Of a stretch of DNA of 5,499 nucleotides, positions 1-5,343 are shown in pieces. Each line of letters opens with the position of its first letter. The stretch's first letter is position 1. The notes under the pieces were generated by a model. That model was not told where the DNA came from. It saw nothing but the letters and a program-made list of their open reading frames with translations, and ran no database searches. Source of the DNA: an uncultured Acidimicrobiia bacterium (GTDB lineage: Bacteria > Actinomycetota > Acidimicrobiia > UBA5794); NCBI GenBank assembly GCA_905480055.1, contig CAJQOW010000234.1, forward strand, positions 1-5,499. Direction: 5' to 3'. The position numbers and the translations under genes are program-made.

Positions 1-111
1 GTCGAAACGGTGATGCTGCGCGGCAAGGTGATCATTGCTGACGACGACTACCTTGGCGAGGCGGGGGACGGCGAGTATCTCCCACGCGGTCGGGTAACGG
101 TCAACCACTGA
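1..111 (+). CDS. hydA: Dihydropyrimidinase / D-hydantoinase, C-terminal end (partial)
   Basis: Frame 1 is open from the window edge to a TGA at 109-111, giving 36 residues that begin VETVMLRGKVIIAD and continue with DDYLGEAGDGEYLPRGR. This is the usual tail of dihydropyrimidinases and hydantoinases: a beta strand with R-G-K-x-(I/V), a short acidic turn, then G-x-x-G-x-G-x-(F/Y)-(I/L) and a basic end. The enzyme is a cytosolic zinc amidohydrolase that opens 5,6-dihydrouracil or dihydrothymine to N-carbamoyl-beta-alanine or N-carbamoyl-beta-aminoisobutyrate. The metal-binding residues lie upstream and cannot be checked here. The gene ends 23 bases before mmsA in the same direction. The dihydropyrimidine dehydrogenase start at the far end of the window supports the pyrimidine role over a hydantoin-only role. 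The identification rests on a short tail plus context; allantoinase or another cyclic amidohydrolase is the alternative. Confidence 0.82.
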   Translation, partial: VETVMLRGKVIIADDDYLGEAGDGEYLPRGRVTVNH

Positions 112-134
112 TTTCGTAGGGAACAGGAGCTCAC

Positions 135-1622
135 ATGCGCACTATCAATCACATCATTGCTGGAGAGACCGTGGTGTCCTCGTCCGGTCGCACCAGTCCG
201 GTGTACAACCCTGCGACAGGTGAGGTGACCGCCGAGGTTGGTCTCGCTTCCGTTGAGGAGGTTGACAGCGCGGTGGCAGCCGCGGCCGCCGCATTCCCCG
301 AGTGGAGTGCCACATCGATCGCACGCCGCACCGCAGTGATGTATCGATTCCGGGACCTTGTCGACCGTCGACGGGACGACCTCGCTGCGCTGCTCACAGC
401 AGAGCATGGAAAGGTCCTGTCAGACTCGCTTGGTGAGATCCAGCGCGGCATCGAGAACATCGAATACGCATGTGGGCTTGCCGAGCACCTGAAGGGCTCG
501 TTCTCCCAGGAGGTGTCCACGGACATCGACGTGTATTCGGTTCGCCAGTCGCTCGGTGTGGTCGCCGGGATCACGCCGTTCAACTTCCCCACGATGGTGC
601 CCATGTGGATGTTTCCGAACGCCATCGCCGCAGGCAACACGTTTGTGCTCAAGCCTTCGGAGAAGGATCCCAGCGTCAATCAGCTCGCTGCGGAACTTCT
701 GGCGGAGGCTGGTCTTCCCGACGGAGTGTTCAACGTCGTTCAGGGTGACAAGGTGGCAGTTGATCGCCTCTTGGAGCATCCGGATGTTGCCGCAATCTCG
801 TTCGTAGGTTCTACACCAATCGCCAGGTACGTCTACACGACTGGCACAACGGCGGGCAAGCGAGTGCAGGCGCTCGGCGGCGCAAAGAACCACATGGTGG
901 TGTTGCCCGATGCAGACATCGGGCTTGCAGCCGACGCCGCCGTCAGCGCTGGGTATGGGTCGGCAGGCGAGCGCTGCATGGCCATCTCGGTGGTTGTCGC
1001 GGTTGGCTCTTCTGCTGATCCGCTCGTCGCCGCCATCAAGGAGCGCATCCCAACAGTCACGGTCGGTGACGGCACGGATCCCGACTCGCAGATGGGACCG
1101 CTCATCACCGGCGACCACCGCGATCGCGTTGCATCGTTTGTCGAGGGTGCACCGGCCGAAGGTGCCACAGTGGTAGTTGACGGTCGAGAGCAGCCCTTTG
1201 CGGGCGACGGGTACTTCCTTGCTCCGTCCCTACTTGACGACGTGTCGCCAGGTATGCGGTGCTACGACGAGGAGATTTTCGGCCCGGTTCTGTGTGTTGT
1301 GCGGGTGGACTCGTACGACGAGGCCGTCCAGATGATCGCCGACAATCCGTTCGGGAACGGAACGGCGATATTCACGAGGGACGGGGGAGCGGCTCGTCGG
1401 TTCCAGATCGACGTCGACGCAGGCATGGTCGGCATCAACGTGCCCGTGCCGGTACCCGTCGGGTACTACAGCTTTGGCGGTTGGGGCGACTCCTTGTTCG
1501 GGAATTCCCACGCCTATGGACCAGAAGGCATCAGCTTCTACACGAGGGCGAAGGTCGTCACGTCACGGTGGCCGGACCCCGCAACCAGCACCATCGACCT
1601 TGGCTTCCCGCAGAACATTTAG
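135..1622 (+). CDS. mmsA: Methylmalonate-semialdehyde dehydrogenase (CoA-acylating)
   Basis: The 495-residue product has the normal length for this family. It is a cytosolic NAD- and CoA-dependent dehydrogenase that converts methylmalonate semialdehyde to propionyl-CoA and malonate semialdehyde to acetyl-CoA, with loss of CO2. Visible features are ITPFNFP (146-152, with oxyanion Asn150), the NAD-binding VLKPSEKDPS (171-180), FVGSTPIA (223-230), LGGAKNH (247-253), the catalytic Cys281 in GERCMAIS, EEIFGPV (379-385) and the family tail GINVPVPVPVGYYSFGGW (433-450). Hydrolytic aldehyde dehydrogenases carry a general-base Glu just before LGG; here it is Ala246, as expected for an enzyme that transfers the acyl group to CoA. 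ATG 135 is chosen because AGGAG lies at 125-129, five bases upstream, and because the N terminus (HIIAGE) is typical. Family members also serve valine or inositol breakdown, but the neighbours point to beta-alanine and beta-aminoisobutyrate derived from pyrimidines. Confidence 0.95.
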   Translation: MRTINHIIAGETVVSSSGRTSPVYNPATGEVTAEVGLASVEEVDSAVAAAAAAFPEWSATSIARRTAVMYRFRDLVDRRRDDLAALLTAEHGKVLSDSLGEIQRGIENIEYACGLAEHLKGSFSQEVSTDIDVYSVRQSLGVVAGITPFNFPTMVPMWMFPNAIAAGNTFVLKPSEKDPSVNQLAAELLAEAGLPDGVFNVVQGDKVAVDRLLEHPDVAAISFVGSTPIARYVYTTGTTAGKRVQALGGAKNHMVVLPDADIGLAADAAVSAGYGSAGERCMAISVVVAVGSSADPLVAAIKERIPTVTVGDGTDPDSQMGPLITGDHRDRVASFVEGAPAEGATVVVDGREQPFAGDGYFLAPSLLDDVSPGMRCYDEEIFGPVLCVVRVDSYDEAVQMIADNPFGNGTAIFTRDGGAARRFQIDVDAGMVGINVPVPVPVGYYSFGGWGDSLFGNSHAYGPEGISFYTRAKVVTSRWPDPATSTIDLGFPQNI

Positions 1623-1652
1623 GCCATCCCAACAGACCGATGAGAGGAGCGC

Positions 1653-2597
1653 ATGGCGAGTCGTGATGAGCAGACGCGTGCGCTCCAACAGCTGGAACGC
1701 AACGCTGCGATGCGTAGGACAGTGCGCCGCATCGTCGTCTTTGCCCTGTTTCTCGTCGCACTTGGACTCATGTACACCGGGTACAAGTGGTTCGGTCAAT
1801 CGATCGACGATGCGCAAACCACATGGCCGGTTGTCGGTGAGCTGCTCCCTCCAACGGACGACCTCACGATGCCGCCCATTTCCGCCATCATTGCTGAGTT
1901 TGGTCAGCCTCCGCAGAGGAACTCCGGGAAGCCCCTCGGTGTGTTCATCGCAGAAGCAGCACTGTTCACCTTCAGAGAAGCCGCGGTGGGGTTCGCATTC
2001 GGCGTGGTCCTTGGCCTTGCTCTCGCCATCGTGATGCTCCAGTCGCGCTGGCTCGAGCGCGGTATGTCGCCGTATCTGGTCGCATCCCAGACCGTCCCAC
2101 TGGTTGCCATTGCCCCGATCATTGTGATCTGGGGCTCGAACTCGATGGACTTCCTCCCGTTCGAGTGGCCGAGATGGATGTCCGTCGCGATCATCGCCAC
2201 CTATCTCACGTTCTTCCCCGTTGCGATGAACGGGATTCGAGGTCTGAAGGCCACGGACGAGGCATCCGACGAGCTGATGCGGTCGTATGCAGCGTCGCGT
2301 CGTCAGACCCTTCTGAAGCTGCAGCTCCCAGCATCGGTCCCATACCTGTTTGCAGCATTCAAGCTGGCGGCCACCGCCGCGATCGTCGGCGCCATTGTGG
2401 GGGAGATCTCCGGGGGCGTCGGCGGAGGCCTGGGTCGACTCATCCTCGACTTTGCGAGCAGGTACACGACCGGTCCCGAGCGGCTCTACGCCGCAGTCAT
2501 CGGCGCCGCCCTGCTGGGGATCGTTGCCGTTGGGCTCGTGATCCTGGCCGAGTACGTCGTCCTCTCACGACGTCACGAGGAGTCGACCGCTGTATGA
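1653..2597 (+). CDS. ABC importer permease, SsuC/ThiX type (first of two)
   Basis: This is a 314-residue inner-membrane permease of the binding-protein-dependent type. Hydrophobic segments lie at about 26-41, 105-128, 141-160, 176-196, 231-250 and 279-303. The cytoplasmic coupling loop that contacts the ATPase is at about 206-225, with DELMRSYAASRRQ followed by KLQLPAS. The Gly usual in this EAA loop is replaced by Ala213. The N-terminal part is longer than in the second permease: a basic, Gln/Arg-rich cytosolic start (1-25), then a polar, proline-containing stretch (about 45-95) between the first membrane segment and the core. ATG 1653 is supported by AGGAG at 1645-1649, although the spacing of three bases is tight; the next in-frame Met is residue 20. 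The gene begins 30 bases after mmsA and its TGA overlaps the ATPase start (ATGA, 2594-2597), implying translational coupling. Substrate specificity cannot be read from the permease; a pyrimidine-related compound is inferred from context. Confidence 0.9.
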   Translation: MASRDEQTRALQQLERNAAMRRTVRRIVVFALFLVALGLMYTGYKWFGQSIDDAQTTWPVVGELLPPTDDLTMPPISAIIAEFGQPPQRNSGKPLGVFIAEAALFTFREAAVGFAFGVVLGLALAIVMLQSRWLERGMSPYLVASQTVPLVAIAPIIVIWGSNSMDFLPFEWPRWMSVAIIATYLTFFPVAMNGIRGLKATDEASDELMRSYAASRRQTLLKLQLPASVPYLFAAFKLAATAAIVGAIVGEISGGVGGGLGRLILDFASRYTTGPERLYAAVIGAALLGIVAVGLVILAEYVVLSRRHEESTAV

Positions 2598-3379
2598 CTG
2601 CGAGCCACGATGCTGTCGAGATCTCGGACGTGGACAAGTACTTCAATCAGTCCAAGCCGAACGAGGTGTGGGCGCTCGACACGATCAACCTGTCGGTCGA
2701 GACGGGTGCGTTTGTGTCGCTCATCGGTCCGTCTGGCTGTGGCAAGTCGACGCTGCTCCGCCTGATGGCGGCCCTGACCCATCCCACGAACGGGGAGGTG
2801 CTGATCAACGGCAAATCAGCGAATGAAGCCCGTTCCGATCGCGACTACGGGATGGCGTTCCAGCACTCGTGGCTGTTCAAGTGGAGGACGATCTCCCAGA
2901 ACATCGAACTCCCACTCGAACTGATGGGATGGTCGAAGCAGGACCGGAAGGACCGCTCCCAGGAGCTCCTGGAGCTGATCAAACTGCCCGACTTCGGCGA
3001 TCACTATCCGAGCGAGCTCTCTGGGGGTATGCGGCAGCGCGTCGCGATCGCTCGGTCGCTGTCGTTTCGGCCGTCGTTGCTCTTGATGGACGAACCGTTC
3101 GGGGCCCTCGATGAGATGACCAGGGAACACATGCAGGACGAACTGCTCGACATCTGGAGCAGGACGGGCAAGACCATTGTGTTCGTCACGCACTCGATCC
3201 CCGAGGCGGTGTACCTCTCGCAGCGAGTGATCGTCATGTCACCACGGCCGGGTCGCATCGCATCGGACATCGCTGTCGACCTCGGTGAGCGTGTGTTCGA
3301 AACGCGCGAGGACCCTCGCTTCTTCGAGAAGGTGGCAGAGGTCAGGGAAGCGCTTCGATTCGAGGAGCTTCAGGCATGA
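2594..3379 (+). CDS. ABC importer ATP-binding protein, SsuB/TauB/ThiZ-like
   Basis: The 261-residue cytosolic ATPase powers the importer formed with the two flanking permeases. All nucleotide-binding motifs are intact: Walker A GPSGCGKST (45-53), Q-loop Gln90, signature LSGGMRQR (142-149), Walker B LLLMDEPF (162-169, with Asp166 and Glu167), D-loop GALD (170-173) and H-loop His200. The layout and length match the nitrate/sulfonate/taurine/HMP importer class. The frame stays open upstream to 2165 inside the permease gene, but the start is placed at ATG 2594. It forms an ATGA overlap with the permease stop, the protein there begins as family members do (a short tail, then VEISDVDKYF), and a GAGGAG lies at 2577-2582. 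The 11-base spacing is long, so re-initiation after the permease may matter. Its TGA overlaps the next permease start in the same way (3376-3379). Enzyme class is certain; the transported substrate is inferred. Confidence 0.95.
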   Translation: MTASHDAVEISDVDKYFNQSKPNEVWALDTINLSVETGAFVSLIGPSGCGKSTLLRLMAALTHPTNGEVLINGKSANEARSDRDYGMAFQHSWLFKWRTISQNIELPLELMGWSKQDRKDRSQELLELIKLPDFGDHYPSELSGGMRQRVAIARSLSFRPSLLLMDEPFGALDEMTREHMQDELLDIWSRTGKTIVFVTHSIPEAVYLSQRVIVMSPRPGRIASDIAVDLGERVFETREDPRFFEKVAEVREALRFEELQA

Positions 3380-4152
3380 CATCGAAGTTCCTGTCGGCAT
3401 CTGCGCCCGCAATCATCCTGGGCGTAGGTGGCTTGCTGCTCTGGGAGCTCGCCATGCGGGTCATCCAGCCGGAGGGGTTCGTGCTCCCGGCGCCCAGTGA
3501 GATCCTGGGCGCATTTGTCGACAACGCCGGCGACATCTGGACGGCAACGCTCAACACTGGCTTCATCGTGATCACGGGGCTGATCGGCGGCGTCATCCTC
3601 GGGCTTGCCTGGGCGCTGGCGGTGTCCCGGTTCAGGATCGCCAACGAGACGCTGACGCCGCTGAGCATCATGCTGAACGCCATCCCCATCATCGCGTTGG
3701 CTCCGATCTTCAACGCATGGTTCGGATTGTTGTCTCCCGTGTCGAATCAGGCGATTGTCGTGATCCTCGTGTTCTTCCCGATCTTCATCAACACCACCAG
3801 GGGTCTGACCTCGATTGATGCGACCGAGCACGAGTTGATGCGGTCGTATGCGGCCTCCCGTTGGGAGATAACCCGCGAGGTGAGGTTCCCGAACGCGATG
3901 CCGTACTTCTTCACCGCCCTCAAGATCGGCGCTTCGCTCGCTGTTATCGGTGCGATCGTCGCCGAGTACTTCGGCGGCCGGCAGGATGCGCTCGGTCCGC
4001 TTATTGTCCAGAACGCAGGTCTTACGAGATACCCGGAGGCGTGGGCGGCAGTGCTCGCCGGAAGCATCCTGGGCATTCTTCTGTATCTCGTGGCAGGTGC
4101 GATCGAACGGATGTCCATGCCATGGATGTCATCGGTCAGCACAACCGGTTGA
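3376..4152 (+). CDS. ABC importer permease, SsuC/ThiX type (second of two)
   Basis: The 258-residue inner-membrane permease has the compact size usual for the SsuC/ThiX class. Hydrophobic segments lie at about 8-28, 60-84, 95-114, 125-143, 180-198 and 222-243. After the first segment comes the family phrase GFVLPAPSEIL (34-44). The coupling loop at about 151-172 contains EHELMRSYAASRWE followed by REVRFPNAMP. It shares LMRSYAASR exactly with the first permease (16 identical bases, 2275-2290 and 3836-3851), including Ala in place of the usual Gly, so the two are paralogues. Elsewhere they differ a good deal, which suggests a heterodimeric membrane channel. The start at ATG 3376 overlaps the ATPase stop as ATGA, with GAGGAG at 3362-3367 eight bases upstream. 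The stop codon lies inside a small inverted repeat (4144-4162). Substrate inferred from context only. Confidence 0.92.
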   Translation: MTSKFLSASAPAIILGVGGLLLWELAMRVIQPEGFVLPAPSEILGAFVDNAGDIWTATLNTGFIVITGLIGGVILGLAWALAVSRFRIANETLTPLSIMLNAIPIIALAPIFNAWFGLLSPVSNQAIVVILVFFPIFINTTRGLTSIDATEHELMRSYAASRWEITREVRFPNAMPYFFTALKIGASLAVIGAIVAEYFGGRQDALGPLIVQNAGLTRYPEAWAAVLAGSILGILLYLVAGAIERMSMPWMSSVSTTG

Positions 4153-4162
4153 CACGACCGGT
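4144..4162 (+). promoter_or_regulatory. Inverted repeat / possible mRNA hairpin before the binding-protein gene
   Basis: ACCGGT (4144-4149) recurs at 4157-4162. As the hexamer is self-complementary, the two copies can pair into a 6-base-pair stem with a 7-base loop. The loop begins with the second permease's stop codon (TGA, 4150-4152). No T-run follows, so it is not a standard rho-independent terminator. Its place between membrane genes and binding-protein gene fits an mRNA-stability element that lets the binding protein be made in excess. The structure is visible; the role is inferred and the stem is short enough to be chance. Confidence 0.3.
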
Positions 4163-4174
4163 GGGAGTAGCAAG

Positions 4175-4183
4175 AAAGGGAGA
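4175..4183 (+). promoter_or_regulatory. Ribosome binding site of the binding-protein gene
   Basis: AAAGGGAGA lies five to six bases before ATG 4188. This purine run fixes the start of the lipoprotein, whose reading frame is otherwise open back to 3861 inside the upstream permease gene. Unlike the ATPase and second permease, this gene has its own site in a real gap, so it need not depend on translational coupling. Confidence 0.75.
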
Positions 4184-4187
4184 CTCC

Positions 4188-5306
4188 ATGCATAGAGGGA
4201 AGAAACGTACGGGGACACGCTGGTTGATCTTGTTGGCTGTGTTTGCAATGGTCGTTGCGGCCTGTAGCTCGGATGACAGCAGCTCGGAGGAGCTCGTACC
4301 CATCAAGTTGCAGATGCAGTGGTTCACGCAAGCGCAGTTTGCCGGGTACTACGCGGCACTCGACCAGGGGTACTACGAAGACGTCGGCCTTGCCGTCGAG
4401 ATTCTCGAGGGTGGCGTTGACATCGTCCCCGCAGTCGTGCTCGACAGCGGCGAAGCAGACTTCGCAATCTCGTGGGTGCCACGCGGTCTTGTGCCTCGTG
4501 AGGAAGGCCTGAACATCACGGACATTGCCCAGGTGTTCCAGCGTTCTGCAACGTTGCAGGTCGCGTTCGCCGACTCGGGCATCAACTCAGTGTCGGACCT
4601 TGCGGGCAAGACGGTCGGCAATTGGGGCTTTGGAAACGAATTCGAGCTCCTCGCAGGTCTTCGATCAGCCGGCTTGGACCCTGACTCCGACGTCGAGCTC
4701 GTCCAACAGCAGTTCGACATGCTGGCCCTACTCAATGGTGAGATCGACGCGGCTCAGGCGATGATCTACAACGAGTACGCCCAGGTCCTCGAAACAGTGA
4801 ACCCAGAGACCGGTGAGCTTTACCAGCCAGAGGATCTGGCAGTCGTCAACTGGAATGACGTCGGAACCGCAATGCTCCAGGACGCCATCTGGGCCGATGC
4901 TGACAAGCTCGAAAGTGACTCCGCCTATCGCGAGTCTGCCGTCAAGTTCGTCGAAGCCTCGCTGCTCGGCTGGATCTACTGCCGAGACAACTTCGACTCG
5001 TGCGTCGACATCGTGCTTGCCGCTGGCCCGACGCTTGGGCGTTCGCATCAGGAGTGGATGCTGAATGAGATCAACAATCTCATCTGGCCATCGCCACAGG
5101 GTGTCGGCATCATGGATGATGCACTGTGGGCCCAGACCGTCGAGGTGTCCGTGTCTGAGGGGATTCTCCAGGCGCCACCCACTGACGGGGCATATATCAC
5201 CGATATCGCTACCGAGGCCAACAAGAACCTGACCGACGAGGGCGTCGACGTGGTCGGTAGCGGCTGGCAGCCGAAGGAGATTGAGCTCACGGAAGGCGGC
5301 GAGTAG
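4188..5306 (+). CDS. ABC importer substrate-binding lipoprotein, NMT1/THI5-like (ThiY/RibY group)
   Basis: This 372-residue exported lipoprotein is the solute receptor of the importer. The signal peptide has a basic n-region (HRGKKRTGTR, 2-11), a hydrophobic core (12-22) and the lipobox VAAC ending at Cys26, which would be lipidated and anchored outside the membrane. A Ser/Asp/Glu linker (27-35) follows. The mature part shows the hallmarks of the family: LQMQWFTQAQFAGYYAALD (41-59), GYYEDVGLAVEI (61-72), the GGVDIVPAVV segment (76-85), DLAGKTVGNWGFGNEFEL (137-154), and the hinge/ligand segment FDMLALLNGEIDAAQAMIYN (176-195). Known family members bind hydroxymethylpyrimidine or related thiamin precursors (ThiY) or riboflavin (RibY). 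Cys265 and Cys272 are the only other cysteines and could form a disulfide. The gene lies 35 bases after the second permease and 37 before a dihydropyrimidine dehydrogenase gene, suggesting uracil, thymine or a dihydropyrimidine as ligand. Family call strong; ligand inferred. Confidence 0.92.
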   Translation: MHRGKKRTGTRWLILLAVFAMVVAACSSDDSSSEELVPIKLQMQWFTQAQFAGYYAALDQGYYEDVGLAVEILEGGVDIVPAVVLDSGEADFAISWVPRGLVPREEGLNITDIAQVFQRSATLQVAFADSGINSVSDLAGKTVGNWGFGNEFELLAGLRSAGLDPDSDVELVQQQFDMLALLNGEIDAAQAMIYNEYAQVLETVNPETGELYQPEDLAVVNWNDVGTAMLQDAIWADADKLESDSAYRESAVKFVEASLLGWIYCRDNFDSCVDIVLAAGPTLGRSHQEWMLNEINNLIWPSPQGVGIMDDALWAQTVEVSVSEGILQAPPTDGAYITDIATEANKNLTDEGVDVVGSGWQPKEIELTEGGE

Positions 5307-5312
5307 GCACCA

Positions 5313-5327
5313 CGCCGCCGTGCGGCG
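5313..5327 (+). promoter_or_regulatory. Short GC-rich hairpin between binding-protein gene and preT
   Basis: CGCCGC (5313-5318) and GCGGCG (5322-5327) form a perfect 6-base-pair, all-GC stem around the loop CGT. It sits six bases after the binding-protein stop codon and three bases before the purine-rich ribosome site of preT. There is no T-run, so a standard terminator is unlikely. It could protect the 3' end of the transporter message or dampen preT translation. In GC-rich DNA such a stem can arise by chance. Confidence 0.3.
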
Positions 5328-5330
5328 ATG

Positions 5331-5339
5331 AGGGAAGGA
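5331..5339 (+). promoter_or_regulatory. Ribosome binding site of preT
   Basis: AGGGAAGGA precedes two in-frame start candidates, ATG 5344 (four bases away) and ATG 5350 (ten bases away). Spacing does not clearly separate them; the longer form is annotated. The ATG at 5339 and the one at 5328 are out of frame with the FeS motif. Confidence 0.65.
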
Positions 5340-5343
5340 TGGA

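Noticed and set aside
420..1118. A long antisense open frame (232 codons) opposite mmsA.
   Set aside because: Composition is His/Arg/Cys-rich with no recognisable domain; it mirrors the codon bias of the mmsA gene on the other strand.
2165..2593. A 143-codon in-frame upstream extension of the ATPase reading frame.
   Set aside because: It lies wholly inside the permease gene, encodes Arg/Ser/Gly-rich sequence typical of a GC-rich shadow frame, and the family N terminus begins cleanly at ATG 2594, which overlaps the permease stop as ATGA.
2275..3851. A 16-base exact direct repeat (2275-2290 and 3836-3851) as a mobile-element or recombination signature.
   Set aside because: Both copies fall in the same coupling-loop codons of the two permeases, so paralogy explains them.
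4149..4177. TTGACA at 4149-4154 as a -35 promoter box for the binding-protein gene.
   Set aside because: At 17 bases downstream there is only AAGAAA, not a TATAAT-like box, and the hexamer overlaps the permease stop codon. A promoter here cannot be excluded, but the sequence does not support one.
3861..4187. A 109-codon in-frame upstream extension of the binding-protein frame.
   Set aside because: It overlaps the second permease gene, would bury the lipoprotein signal peptide internally, and a good ribosome site precedes ATG 4188.
3747..4331. An antisense open frame across the junction of the second permease and the binding-protein gene.
   Set aside because: It spans two convincing genes on the other strand, has no ribosome site I can see and no recognisable domain.
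1653..5306. A thiamin-precursor (ThiXYZ) salvage operon.
   Set aside because: The importer proteins resemble that class, but no thiamin gene is present, no gap can hold a TPP riboswitch, and all neighbouring enzymes belong to pyrimidine ring degradation. It remains an alternative for the ligand.
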